64,000 nt of DNA from Oceanobacillus jordanicus (GCF_022095695.1 NZ_JAIFZM010000004.1:62001-126000), one strand, 5' to 3'; shown: positions 1 to 9,055, counted from the stretch's first letter. The notes: generated from the letters alone by a model not told the origin. Made by a program: numbers and translations.

Positions 1-1
1 C

Positions 2-346
2 GTATGTGTTCCGAAATGCTCGCCAAAGGAAAAGACGCTTACCTTTTATAAATTAGAGTCATTTAATCAATTAGAGATAGTTTACTATAATTTGCTTGAG
101 CCAAATCCAACTGTGACACAACCAATGGCTAAAATGGAAATTCAGCTATTATTAGTCCCAGGTCTCGTTTTTGACAAAAGGGGTTACCGAATTGGTTTTG
201 GTGGAGGATATTATGACCGTTATCTTGCCGATTATCCGAATGTAACAGCTTCACTCATGCATTCCGAGCAACTTGTTGATCAAATACCAGCAGAGTCCTT
301 TGATATTCCAGTTCAACATATCATAGCAGCAGAGAAATCTTGGTAG
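2..346 (+). CDS. yqgN: 5-formyltetrahydrofolate cyclo-ligase, 3' part
   Basis: C-terminal part (about 114 codons) of a 5,10-methenyltetrahydrofolate synthetase, which converts 5-formyl-THF to 5,10-methenyl-THF with ATP in the cytosol. The frame is open from base 2, so the 5' end lies outside the window. The family signature is visible: LLVPGLVFDKRGYRIGFG followed by GGGYYDRYL, the glycine/tyrosine-rich loop that binds phosphate and folate. Full-length members have about 185-190 residues, so roughly 70 are missing. A yqgO-like gene and gluP follow, as in B. subtilis. The family call is firm; the partial state is only the window edge. Confidence 0.9.
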   Translation, partial: VCVPKCSPKEKTLTFYKLESFNQLEIVYYNLLEPNPTVTQPMAKMEIQLLLVPGLVFDKRGYRIGFGGGYYDRYLADYPNVTASLMHSEQLVDQIPAESFDIPVQHIIAAEKSW

Positions 347-430
347 AGAGCAAATAAGCTAGATGTATAAATAATGATGAACCACCTCAAACTAAGTTCA
401 CCATCTAAAGAAAGAGAAGGTGAAAAGTGT

Positions 431-628
431 ATGCGAGTTACGACAATTGTATTAGGAATATTAGGTATCATAGGTATTGTGTATAAATGGCGATACAGAA
501 TCGTTAATACATTACTGGCAATTAGTTTTTTACGACGTCTTGCTGTTACCTTATCCATGAATATGCCAACTATTCGATCGAAAATATTACCTGGTTTGTT
601 TGGAAAGCAACAATCGAATGAGATGTAA
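431..628 (+). CDS. yqgO: small membrane-associated protein, YqgO-like
   Basis: A 65-residue protein. The ATG at 431 is chosen because an AGAAGG ribosome site lies about 10 bases upstream; an in-frame ATG at 374 has none. Residues 4-16 are hydrophobic (TIVLGILGIIGIV) and are followed by a basic stretch (KWRYR), suggesting one short membrane segment with a positively charged cytosolic tail. It sits between the folate cyclo-ligase and gluP, the position of B. subtilis yqgO, and ends in a strong terminator. The name rests mainly on position and size. Function unknown. Confidence 0.6.
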   Translation: MRVTTIVLGILGIIGIVYKWRYRIVNTLLAISFLRRLAVTLSMNMPTIRSKILPGLFGKQQSNEM

Positions 629-660
629 AAAAAGAAGCTGCCATGTCAGCTTCTTTTTTG
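629..660 (+). terminator. intrinsic terminator after yqgO
   Basis: Arms AAAGAAGCTG (631-640) and CAGCTTCTTT (647-656) enclose a 6-base loop and are followed by a T run. It ends the yqgN-yqgO unit before gluP. Confidence 0.9.
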
Positions 661-753
661 TAATTTCCCCACAAAAAATCACTAGCATGGAGAGCACTTT
701 ATCAGGATAAGTATATAAAAGTTTGGTATGATGGAAAGGCAGGAGGGGAGACC

Positions 754-2292
754 ATGTACTTAGATGAACAATATTCAATGTATCAACTGGCGCATCACTT
801 CGTAACGAAACACCAGTTCGAGGTACTATATATAAATAATAAAGAGGAAGAAATTTGGCTAGAGCAAAATGTGAAGCGAAACTCCAATGTGATTAGACTT
901 ATACATAAGGGATTCGACTGGAAAAATCATTTACGCAATGATATCGCGATTACATTTCATCGACGTAAAGCATTGAGTAAAGTAATCACTGGAAAATTTA
1001 TTACAATACATAATGTTTATTTTTCTTCACACCCACCAGTTGATGACTGGGAATTTCTAAAAAAGCCTATGCAATTAAAAGAGAAAAATACCACGAAAAT
1101 GAATGTCTATTATATTACTAACGAAAACAGCCAAGAAGAAAAGTCACGGTTATTCCATTCACTTGAAGTGGAGCCAACGTTAGAGGGGAAGTCCAATGAA
1201 GAGAAGGAAACTGCTGTTTTAATTTATAAAAAGGCATTACAGGATGCACTTTTTGCAAAGAAAAAAGAAGTAGATAATCTATTTTTTTATGGTAAACCAT
1301 TCTTAACGTATTTGTTGTTAGCGATAAATATTATTTTATTTATTTGGTTGGAAGTACGAGGTGGAAGTGACAATATTCACAATCTTATTGAATCTGGGGC
1401 AAAATACAATCCGGCAATTATTGAAGGAGAATGGTGGAGAATAATAAGCTCGATGTTTTTACATATCGGGGTTTTGCATTTAATGATGAATATGCTGGCT
1501 GTTTATTACCTAGGTTCCACTGTAGAAAGAATCTACGGATCAGCAAGATTTTTATTCATCTACTTCCTAGCTGGTATTGGAGGGGGACTTGCAAGCTTTG
1601 CCTTTTCCTATAATCTTTCTGCCGGTGCTTCAGGTGCATTATTTGGTTTATTTGGCGCCTTATTGTTTTTCGGAGTGATATATAAGAAAATCTTTTTTCA
1701 AACAATGGGGCGTGGCGTCTTAATCATTCTAGCTATTAATATTGTTTTTGGATTCCTAGTGCCTCAAGTTGATTATAGTGCACATTTAGGTGGACTTGCT
1801 GCAGGGTTTATTGCTTCTGCCATTATCCATTTGCCACACAAGAAAAAGATTGCACTCCAACTTAGCGCATTGGTAATCTATTTTTTACTGTTAAGTGGGC
1901 TGGTAGCTTTTGGTATCCAGCATAACGAAACTAGTCAAGAATATTATTTAATGCAAATAGATGAACTTATACAGCAGGAAAAGTTTCAGGAAGTTGTAGA
2001 GGTTGCCACTGAGGGGCTGGCAAAAGAGGGAGAATTGGAGGCGAATCTGCTTTTTCAACGGTCGTATGCTTATATACAGTTAGATCGATCAGAAGAGGCG
2101 GAGACAGATCTTGAAAGAACAATAGAAATTGACAATAGCTTGTCAGAGGCTCACTATAACTTGGCGGTCCTTTATGCAAATAAGGGAGATTTGACAGAGG
2201 CGAGAGAAGCGATTGAACGTGCTAGTCAGCTTAACCCTAAAGATGAAAATATTAAGAGTTTATATGATCAATTACTGGAACAAAGTCCTTAA
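754..2292 (+). CDS. gluP: rhomboid intramembrane serine protease GluP
   Basis: 512-residue multipass rhomboid protease of the YqgP/GluP type. A soluble N-terminal domain (about 1-180) precedes six or more membrane segments from about 183 to 390, then a C-terminal TPR region (about 400-510; repeats such as EANLLFQRSYAYIQLDRSEE and EAHYNLAVLYANKGDLTEA). The catalytic dyad is visible: Ser293 in GASG and His344 in SAHLGG, both shifted by five from the B. subtilis residues. In B. subtilis the enzyme cleaves the magnesium transporter MgtE together with FtsH; the same role here is inferred. The start follows a GAGGGGAG ribosome site. Monocistronic after the yqgO terminator. Confidence 0.95.
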   Translation: MYLDEQYSMYQLAHHFVTKHQFEVLYINNKEEEIWLEQNVKRNSNVIRLIHKGFDWKNHLRNDIAITFHRRKALSKVITGKFITIHNVYFSSHPPVDDWEFLKKPMQLKEKNTTKMNVYYITNENSQEEKSRLFHSLEVEPTLEGKSNEEKETAVLIYKKALQDALFAKKKEVDNLFFYGKPFLTYLLLAINIILFIWLEVRGGSDNIHNLIESGAKYNPAIIEGEWWRIISSMFLHIGVLHLMMNMLAVYYLGSTVERIYGSARFLFIYFLAGIGGGLASFAFSYNLSAGASGALFGLFGALLFFGVIYKKIFFQTMGRGVLIILAINIVFGFLVPQVDYSAHLGGLAAGFIASAIIHLPHKKKIALQLSALVIYFLLLSGLVAFGIQHNETSQEYYLMQIDELIQQEKFQEVVEVATEGLAKEGELEANLLFQRSYAYIQLDRSEEAETDLERTIEIDNSLSEAHYNLAVLYANKGDLTEAREAIERASQLNPKDENIKSLYDQLLEQSP

Positions 2293-2383
2293 AAAGTATC
2301 TATTGCTTTTTTTCAAGTAAGCTAGCGGTCAATGAGAGAATGAGGCATTCACTTAGAAAAAATTTGAGTTGGGGGTAAATCTG

Positions 2384-2881
2384 TTGCAAATCGTAGAAAT
2401 AAAAGATATAGCTGCTTATCAGGAAGAATTGGCAACTTTGTTTCAAGAAGTAGTAGCTGAAGGTGCTTCACTTAATTATTTATATCCCATGCATTACGAA
2501 ACAGCCATTCATTACTGGAAAGATGTTGTATCCGAGCAGGTTCAATTATTTATTTGTCTCCTTGACGGTAAGGTAGTAGGTACAGTTCAGTTACACCTCG
2601 CAAATAAGGAGAATGGAATGCACCGAGCCGAAATTGCCAAGTTAATGACACATTCAGAAGCAAGTAGGAAGGGTGTAGCGAGAAAACTCCTTCAGTTTGC
2701 CGAACAAGCAGCCAAGCAAGAAAAGAGAACGCTTCTATTATTGGACACAGCCAAGGGATCTTCAGCTAACATGCTTTATCAATCAGAGGGGTATGAACTA
2801 TACGGAGAAGTACCAGCTTATTCGCAGGATGCCTTCGGTAATTACAAAGATAATAATTTTTATTATAAGATAGTTAAATAG
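2384..2881 (+). CDS. GNAT-family N-acetyltransferase
   Basis: 165-residue acetyltransferase with the GNAT fold: a beta4 strand at GKVVGTVQLHL, then the acetyl-CoA pyrophosphate loop in SEASRKGVARKLLQFAE, a Q/R-x-x-G-x-A variant. The C-terminal part (LYQSEGYELYGEVPAY) is typical of the family. TTG at 2384 is preferred because GGGGG ends 8 bases upstream; an upstream in-frame TTG at 2369 has no spaced ribosome site. The acceptor substrate cannot be read from sequence. It stands alone between gluP and a minus-strand gene and is not part of the conserved yqg order, so it may be an accessory gene. Confidence 0.85.
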   Translation: MQIVEIKDIAAYQEELATLFQEVVAEGASLNYLYPMHYETAIHYWKDVVSEQVQLFICLLDGKVVGTVQLHLANKENGMHRAEIAKLMTHSEASRKGVARKLLQFAEQAAKQEKRTLLLLDTAKGSSANMLYQSEGYELYGEVPAYSQDAFGNYKDNNFYYKIVK

Positions 2882-2883
2882 TG

Positions 2884-2906
2884 AAACCTGCATTTACTGC
2901 GGGTTT
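2884..2906 (+). terminator. weak hairpin after the acetyltransferase
   Basis: AAACCTGC (2884-2891) pairs with GCGGGTTT (2899-2906) across 7 bases, with one G-T pair. The following tract is only pyrimidine-rich (CCTACCTTTCC), so termination may be inefficient. Confidence 0.5.
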
Positions 2907-3060
2907 CCTACCTTTCCTAGCAAAGGATAGATTAACGAATCAGACCTCCACTGGCAGTTGTCTCTTGCTTGGAATACTTGGATTTCCCTCGGATTTTTGG
3001 CGGGGAGCTTACTACCAATCAAGGCGAGGAATTTCCTGAGAAAATCTATGGGGATAAAAT

Positions 3061-3086
3061 AAAAAAGTGCCATAGGCACTTTTTTT
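3061..3086. terminator. bidirectional terminator
   Basis: GTGCC ATA GGCAC flanked by A6 on the left and T7 on the right (centre near 3073). It can stop transcription from both the acetyltransferase side and the minus-strand gene ending at 3085. Confidence 0.8.
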
Positions 3087-3954
3087 AGCTTTCAGTAAGA
3101 CTGTACTTCTGTATAAGCTGATTTTTTCTCCCATTTAGCTCAAAAAGGACAAGTAAATGATCTTGGTCTTTACTAAAAAGAATAATGGGGATGTAGCTAG
3201 TAGGTTTTTTGTTGTTTTTCGTTGTGGCAGGTACAATATAATTCTTATAGAGCCCCTCCCATAACTGCCCCATGATTTTGTCTGTTTCCTGCTGTGTTAA
3301 AGAAGGTAGTGGTTCTGTTTGATAAGTAGCCAGGCTCGTCAAAGGGACTGATAGATAGTTGCCACTATCTATATCAAAATGAGTAAATAGCTGATTCCAA
3401 TGGTATAAAAGCTGCTGACGAGTGGTTTTTTCCAAGAGGTTTTTCCACTCCACCTCATAATTATTCTGTGGTTTTTCAAATGATTCTAAGGCAGTAGTTG
3501 GAGAATCAATGACATATAGTTGATCTGCAGTTATTTGTTGCATACTATGAATGGATTTACCTTGTTTATGAATCTCACCGTGGTGAAACGTGATGGCTTG
3601 AAATAAGCTGCTGTCTTCATGGAATAACCGTTCTTTCATTATGATACTATCTGTATCTTGCTTCCATTTACTTCTTACCCCACGTAGTCTCCCATTATCG
3701 AATAATAGAGAAGCGTCTTGCCTAAGATAGGTTGGAGCTTCGCTTACAGAGGTTGCTGACCAAATAATTTCATATGAATCATTCCCATTTTCCGAAAACA
3801 GCGATATATCTGTTTGTACTTTCTCAAAGCGCTGATCCTCTGTTATAGGAAAATAGGTTATGGCAGGCAACGTATGAATGTTTATTATATAAATGATGAC
3901 AGCAGCACTTATTGAAACAATAATGATCGAAAGAAATCCCCATTTATTCATCAA
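3085..3954 (-). CDS. unknown protein with N-terminal membrane anchor
   Basis: 289 residues; I do not recognise the family. Residues about 6-26 are one hydrophobic segment (LSIIIVSISAAVIIYII) after a short basic start, so the protein is probably anchored in the membrane with the remaining 260 residues outside. No Cys lipobox is present. The body is polar with no obvious enzyme motif and ends in a beta-rich stretch (YIPIILFSKDQDHLLVLFEL). It is divergent from spoVAF, sharing a 127-bp intergenic region, which hints at a sporulation or envelope role; that is inference only. Two-component accessory proteins such as YycI have similar topology, but I see no specific similarity. Confidence 0.7.
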   Translation of the reverse strand: MMNKWGFLSIIIVSISAAVIIYIINIHTLPAITYFPITEDQRFEKVQTDISLFSENGNDSYEIIWSATSVSEAPTYLRQDASLLFDNGRLRGVRSKWKQDTDSIIMKERLFHEDSSLFQAITFHHGEIHKQGKSIHSMQQITADQLYVIDSPTTALESFEKPQNNYEVEWKNLLEKTTRQQLLYHWNQLFTHFDIDSGNYLSVPLTSLATYQTEPLPSLTQQETDKIMGQLWEGLYKNYIVPATTKNNKKPTSYIPIILFSKDQDHLLVLFELNGRKNQLIQKYSLTES

Positions 3955-4081
3955 CTATTCACCCTCTAGAGTAGCTTGTCTAATCCATTGTATGAATTTA
4001 GGATAGAAGATATGTTAGATGTATAGAAAACAACCCAGCTTGTCAAACTATCATTATGAAGAGAAAGAGTTGGGTGAGGAT

Positions 4082-5548
4082 ATGTCAGAAGAAATGAACG
4101 AAAAAAAAGTCATGTACACGAGCTATGATAAAAATGTAGCATATTTATCAAAAAGACTTGGTGTCGATAAAAGCTTTGATATTATACAACTGGATTTAGA
4201 GTACGCTGGAAGAAGAATGGCACTGTTTTTAATAGATGGATTTGCAAAAGATGACATTCTCCACCTTCTGATGAAGTTACTTGCAAAGTTGGAGCCCGAA
4301 GATATTGAACCTGATCCATTAGCCAAATTACTTAAAACGTATATTCCCTACGTAGAGATAGAACAGGTGGATGATCTCAACCTGGCTACTAAGCAAATTC
4401 TTGCTGGGCCTTCCGCATTGATCGTAGAAGGTATTAATAAAGTAATCATGATCGATGCCAGAACATATCCCGCTAGAACCCCTGCCGAACCAGATTTAGA
4501 AAGAGTAGTACGAGGATCTAGGGATGGATATGTGGAAACGCTTGTATTCAATACGGCTTTAACAAGAAGAAGGGTACGTGATCGAACGCTAAGAATGGAA
4601 TATACCCAGGTCGGGCGCCGTTCTTTGACAGATGTTTGTATTTGTTATATTGAAGATATTGCAGATATGGATAGAGTCGAACATTTGAAAGGCGTATTAG
4701 ATAAAATCGATACAGACGGACTACCGATGGCCGAAAAAACGATAGAAGAATTTCTTAGTGGGCGTTATTGGAACCCATACCCGACAGTTCGATACACAGA
4801 AAGACCTGACACTGCTGCATCTCACCTTTATGAGGGACATGTATTGCTTATCATCGATGGCTCACCAAGTGTCATGATCACACCCGCAACGTATTGGCAT
4901 CATCTGCAACACGCGGAAGAATACCGGCAGAAGCCATTGGTAGGTGCCTATTTACGTCTGATAAGGTTCATTGCTGTATTCGCTTCAATTTTTATTCTTC
5001 CACTATACTATTTATTTTCTGTAAACCCTGAACTGCTTCCAACTGGATTAGAGTTTATCGGCCCAAACCAAATGGGCGTTGTGCCTATAATTGCACAGTT
5101 TATAATTGCAGAAATAGGAATTGATGTCTTGCGCATGGCTGCCATTCATACACCATCTTCTTTAGCCACTGCTCTGGGACTAGTGGCAGCCATACTAATT
5201 GGACAAATTTCTGTGGAAGTTGGATGGTTCTCTAATGAAGTTGTTTTATACTTGGCCGTAGCTGCTATTGGAACTTACGCAACACCGAGTTATGAAATGA
5301 GTTTAGCAAATCGGCTCGTACGTATCTTTTTATTAATTTGTACTTCTTTGTTCGGTGTAATGGGATATGTAACTGGAATTACACTTTGGATTCTTTATCT
5401 TGCCAGAATGCAATCGTTTCATATACCTTACTTTTGGCCGTTCCTGCCTTTTTCCTATCGTCCATTTCGGGACATTTTTGTACGGGCACCAATCCCATTA
5501 AAAAACAGAAGACCTCTCTTTTTGAATCCGCAGGACCCTGACCGCTAA
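4082..5548 (+). CDS. spoVAF: stage V sporulation protein AF (GerA family)
   Basis: 488-residue GerA-type protein matching SpoVAF in length (B. subtilis 493). A large soluble N-terminal domain carries the family signatures ARTYPARTPAEPDLERVVRGS and GSRDGYVETLVFN; from about residue 300 there are four or five membrane segments, with EIGIDVLRMAAIHTP and QISVEVGWFSNEVVLY between them. It would act in the inner spore membrane, contributing to germination. GTG-like context GGGTGAGGAT before the ATG at 4082 resembles a ribosome site; ATG 4019 is also in frame but lacks one. In B. subtilis spoVAF closes the spoVA operon; here it is alone. Confidence 0.9.
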   Translation: MSEEMNEKKVMYTSYDKNVAYLSKRLGVDKSFDIIQLDLEYAGRRMALFLIDGFAKDDILHLLMKLLAKLEPEDIEPDPLAKLLKTYIPYVEIEQVDDLNLATKQILAGPSALIVEGINKVIMIDARTYPARTPAEPDLERVVRGSRDGYVETLVFNTALTRRRVRDRTLRMEYTQVGRRSLTDVCICYIEDIADMDRVEHLKGVLDKIDTDGLPMAEKTIEEFLSGRYWNPYPTVRYTERPDTAASHLYEGHVLLIIDGSPSVMITPATYWHHLQHAEEYRQKPLVGAYLRLIRFIAVFASIFILPLYYLFSVNPELLPTGLEFIGPNQMGVVPIIAQFIIAEIGIDVLRMAAIHTPSSLATALGLVAAILIGQISVEVGWFSNEVVLYLAVAAIGTYATPSYEMSLANRLVRIFLLICTSLFGVMGYVTGITLWILYLARMQSFHIPYFWPFLPFSYRPFRDIFVRAPIPLKNRRPLFLNPQDPDR

Positions 5549-5568
5549 CAGGGTACTTGCGGTTTTTT
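5535..5568 (+). terminator. terminator overlapping the spoVAF stop
   Basis: GACCGC (5540-5545) can pair with GCGGTT (5559-5564) before a T6 run. An alternative inner pairing ACCCTG/CAGGGT spans the stop codon, so two mutually exclusive folds are possible. Confidence 0.7.
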
Positions 5569-5700
5569 ATGTGTAATGAACTGAGTTATGCCGACATGGA
5601 ACAAGGAAAAGGTGTATTAGATTGCTTCCCCGTGGGTAACCGCATTTAATGTAGTTCCTATTACAAAAAAAGTTTGCTATAATTAAATTTGGTGATTTTT

Positions 5701-5913
5701 ATGAAAACAATTTATGATGTCCAACAATTACTTAAACGATACGGTACATTTGTGTATACTGGTGATCGATTGGGAGACTTAGAATTAATGGACATGGAAC
5801 TAACAGAATTGTATAAGTGGGATTTTATTAGTGGAGAAGATTATACAATGGCCAAGTTACTTTTGCGAAGCGAAATATCTAAAGTAGAAAAAGAAAGAAG
5901 GGGGAACGCTTAA
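5701..5913 (+). CDS. yqgQ: YqgQ, DUF910 protein
   Basis: 70-residue protein; B. subtilis YqgQ is 71 residues and begins with the same pattern, YDVQQLLKRYG. Predicted all-helical and cytosolic; the family folds as a small three-helix bundle and is suspected of nucleic-acid binding, but function is not established. ATG 5701 is chosen over an upstream TTG because GGTGAT lies at the right distance. It ends one base before the glcK start, so it is translationally close to glucokinase, an arrangement conserved in Bacillus. Confidence 0.9.
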   Translation: MKTIYDVQQLLKRYGTFVYTGDRLGDLELMDMELTELYKWDFISGEDYTMAKLLLRSEISKVEKERRGNA

Positions 5914-5914
5914 C

Positions 5915-6895
5915 ATGACTCAGAGCGAATGGATTGTTGGGGTTGATGTTGGAGGGACGAGTGTAAAGATAGGTATTATTTCAGCAAAAGGGGATATTTA
6001 TAAGAAATGGGAAATTAAAACAGATAAATCAGATGGTGGGCAGCGTATTATGGAGGATGTCTGGAACTCTGTCCAACAAAAGCTATCTGAATCAAATATC
6101 TCATCAGATAATATATTAGGGATTGGTTTAGGCGCACCTGGGTTTATTGACGGAGATACTGGTTATATTTACGAAGCAGTCAATATTGGCTGGAAGGAAT
6201 ATGATTTACCAGGTCATTTGAAACAACTTTCAGGACTCCCAGTTTTTGTAGAGAATGATGCCAATGTTGCTGTGCTAGGCGAGAATTGGCAGGGAGCAGG
6301 TCGTCAAGAGAAAAATGTTATCGCCATTACGCTTGGAACTGGTGTAGGGGGCGGCATTATTGCGAACGGTGAGATTGTAAACGGTGCAAATGGGATGGCT
6401 GGTGAGATTGGACATATGACGATTGAAGCAGCTGGAAGACCTTGTAACTGTGGAAGAACAGGTTGCCTAGAAACAATAGCTTCAGCCACGGGAATTGTAA
6501 GACAGGCGATGGAGTTAATTGAAACGGGTAATAGTGAAAGTAAACTAGTGGAACATTTTGAAAATCACGGTGTCTTAACTGCTAAAGATATTTTCAACTA
6601 TGCGGCATTGGGAGATCAAGAAGCTAGTTCTATTGTTCACTATACTGCCGATGTACTTGGTTTAGTTATTGCTAACATGGGTGCTCTCCTTAACCCGTCC
6701 AAAGTATTAATTGGCGGTGGCGTATCAAAAGCTGGAGATCAATTACTTGATGCGATTAAGGCATCATTTGAAAAATATGCTCTTGAAAGGGTAAGCTCCA
6801 TTTGCGATATGAGGGTTGCAGAGCTGGGAAATGATGCGGGCATTATAGGAGCGGCCTTCCTTGTAAAACAAAAAGTTCTTCATGTTTCTTTCTAG
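5915..6895 (+). CDS. glcK: glucokinase (ROK family)
   Basis: 326-residue ATP-dependent glucokinase that phosphorylates glucose to glucose-6-phosphate. N-terminal phosphate loop VGVDVGGTSVKIG (residues about 7-19), a GAPGFID sugar-contact segment, ENDANVAVLGE with the catalytic Asp, and the ROK zinc motif CNCGRTGCLE with cysteines at about 177, 179 and 184. Length matches the Bacillus enzyme (321). Ribosome site AAGGGGG. It directly follows yqgQ and is probably co-transcribed with it. GlcK handles unphosphorylated glucose from disaccharide breakdown or non-PTS uptake. Confidence 0.96.
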   Translation: MTQSEWIVGVDVGGTSVKIGIISAKGDIYKKWEIKTDKSDGGQRIMEDVWNSVQQKLSESNISSDNILGIGLGAPGFIDGDTGYIYEAVNIGWKEYDLPGHLKQLSGLPVFVENDANVAVLGENWQGAGRQEKNVIAITLGTGVGGGIIANGEIVNGANGMAGEIGHMTIEAAGRPCNCGRTGCLETIASATGIVRQAMELIETGNSESKLVEHFENHGVLTAKDIFNYAALGDQEASSIVHYTADVLGLVIANMGALLNPSKVLIGGGVSKAGDQLLDAIKASFEKYALERVSSICDMRVAELGNDAGIIGAAFLVKQKVLHVSF

Positions 6896-7134
6896 TTTTT
6901 TTACCTTTTCCTGTAAATTATTATAATCCTTCATTTTTTTATGTAGCTTTGAAACTTTTATTATATTCAATACGTCATATACTTATATGTGCTTTACAGA
7001 AATCATACATGGATTTATCTTTGCGTTTATAATGTAAAGGCAGGGGAATTGAAAATTAGTGACAGTAATACATTCTTAATGTACAAATATGTTATTTTGA
7101 CAATGTTGAAAGGGAAAAGCAGGAGGAAACAAAG

Positions 7135-9051
7135 ATGACCTTTATTCAAAAGAAAATGCCTTTATTTATCATTGCGACTATATTATTTGGGGTAAAAACA
7201 TACATTGTTTACCGCTTTATATTTAATATCGACCTTGAAAATATAATGCAAGAGTTAATCCTATTTATAAATCCATTTGTTTCAACCTTTTTGTTGTTTT
7301 CGATTAGCGTCTGGTTCAACAAAAAATCAAGACAAATGAAGTATATACGGTATACAGCATTACTTGCTTCCCTAATAGTGTTTGCTAATATTGTGTTTTA
7401 TCGATCGTTTGCCGATTTTATTACCATTCCTCAGTTATTACAGGGAAGTAATGCTGCTGATCTAGGGAAAAGTATCTTATCCTTGATGAGACCATATGAC
7501 ATTTTATTGTTTATCGACGTAGCAGTAATATGGCATTTAAGCAAAAGAAGAGCAGATAGTTTCATTATAGATTTTTCAAGGAGAGGAAAAGTATTTGCTT
7601 TAGCAATGTCACTTGTACTACTTGCAGGAAACTTTTTTTTGGCGGAGATGGAGCGCCCGCAGCTTTTCACGCGTGCATTTGACCGCGAATATCTTGTGAA
7701 AAATATAGGGCTATTTAACTACCATATATACGACATTGCAATTAATACAAAAGCAACTACACAGAAAGTTTTTGCGGACGGCAATGAAATTCCTGAAATT
7801 AAGAAGTACGTAGAGAATAATGTTAAGGCTGATCAAAAATCAGAGATGTTCGGGGTTGCGGAAGATAAGAACGTCATCTTTATCAATGCCGAGTCTTTAC
7901 AAAGTTTTGTAATCAATAATGAAGTAAATGGGGAAGAAGTTACGCCATTTTTGAATAGCTTAACAGAAGACAAAGACACGTATTACTTTGAAAATTTCTA
8001 TCATCAGACAGAGCAGGGAAAAACATCTGATTCTGAATTTTTGATTGAAAACTCCCTGTACCCTTTGTCACGAGGGGCTGTCTTCTTTACACATGGACAA
8101 AATGAATACAATGCAATGCCTGAAATTCTAGGTCAAGAAGGTTACACTTCTAATGTTTTCCATGCAAATAACAAAAGTTTCTGGAACAGAGACCAGATGT
8201 ACGAAAGCCTAGGTATTGATGCGTTTTATGGGAAAGAGGCTTATGAGGTAACAGACGATAATTCTGTAGGCTGGGGATTAAAAGATAAACCTTTTTTCGA
8301 ACAATCTATTGAACATATTAAGACATTGAAGGAACCATATTACTCTAAATTTATAACGCTGACGAATCACTTTCCTTTTGAGTTAACGGATGAAGATAAG
8401 TCTATAGAATCTTATGATTCTAACTCAACTACTTTAAATAATTTCTTCCCGACAGTCCGTTATATGGATGAATCCATTGAACAGTTTTTCGAAGAGTTAA
8501 AGGCTGCAGGATTATATGAAGATTCGATTATCATCATTATGGGAGATCATTATGGGATCAGCGCCAATCACAATAAAGCGATGAGTCAGTATCTAGGAAA
8601 AGAAGAAATTACTCCTTTTGATCATGTTCAGCTTCAGCGTGTACCTTTCTTTATTCATATCCCTGGTCACGGGAAAGGGGAAGTACGTTCTGAGGTATCA
8701 GGACAGATTGATGTCAAACCGACTATGCTAAGCTTGCTGGGGATTGAAAATGAAGATGATATATACTTTGGAAATGATTTGTTCTCAAATGAACGAAAAG
8801 ATTATATTGCCTTAAGAAATGGCGATTTTATAAATGAAGATTCTGTTTATACAAGCGGTATTTGCTATGATCGCCAAACAGGTGAGCCAGTAGAAGGGGA
8901 AAGTGAAGCCTCTCTAGATGTTTCAATTGATGAAGAGGTGACTGCTTGTACTCCTATTGCGGATAAAGTAGATCAGGAACTTGCTTATTCAGATGACATG
9001 ATTTACGGAGATCTATTTCGGTTTATTGAACTTGAGGATAAAGAAAAATAA
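7135..9051 (+). CDS. yqgS: LtaS-type polyglycerolphosphate transferase
   Basis: 638-residue membrane sulfatase-fold enzyme of the lipoteichoic acid synthase family. Five membrane segments fill residues about 1-175. The extracellular catalytic domain contains NVIFINAESLQ (metal-binding Glu), the nucleophile Thr297 in QGKTSDSEF, TLTNHFPF and IMGDHYGIS (metal ligands). It moves glycerolphosphate from phosphatidylglycerol onto the growing chain on the outer membrane face. Position after glcK makes it the YqgS paralogue rather than the main LtaS. The acidic tail after about 590 is longer than the catalytic core needs. Ribosome site AGGAGG. Ends in a long terminator. Confidence 0.93.
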   Translation: MTFIQKKMPLFIIATILFGVKTYIVYRFIFNIDLENIMQELILFINPFVSTFLLFSISVWFNKKSRQMKYIRYTALLASLIVFANIVFYRSFADFITIPQLLQGSNAADLGKSILSLMRPYDILLFIDVAVIWHLSKRRADSFIIDFSRRGKVFALAMSLVLLAGNFFLAEMERPQLFTRAFDREYLVKNIGLFNYHIYDIAINTKATTQKVFADGNEIPEIKKYVENNVKADQKSEMFGVAEDKNVIFINAESLQSFVINNEVNGEEVTPFLNSLTEDKDTYYFENFYHQTEQGKTSDSEFLIENSLYPLSRGAVFFTHGQNEYNAMPEILGQEGYTSNVFHANNKSFWNRDQMYESLGIDAFYGKEAYEVTDDNSVGWGLKDKPFFEQSIEHIKTLKEPYYSKFITLTNHFPFELTDEDKSIESYDSNSTTLNNFFPTVRYMDESIEQFFEELKAAGLYEDSIIIIMGDHYGISANHNKAMSQYLGKEEITPFDHVQLQRVPFFIHIPGHGKGEVRSEVSGQIDVKPTMLSLLGIENEDDIYFGNDLFSNERKDYIALRNGDFINEDSVYTSGICYDRQTGEPVEGESEASLDVSIDEEVTACTPIADKVDQELAYSDDMIYGDLFRFIELEDKEK

Positions 9052-9055
9052 CAAT

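Noticed and set aside
2894-3079. Minus-strand frame of 61 codons between the acetyltransferase and the unknown gene
   Set aside because: No ribosome site and it overlaps a terminator; treated as a possible repeat remnant.
3993-4017. Possible sigma-G promoter (TGAATT and TATGTTA) before spoVAF
   Set aside because: Spacing is short and the -10 differs from CATnnTA at the first base; too weak to list, though it would agree with the start at 4082.
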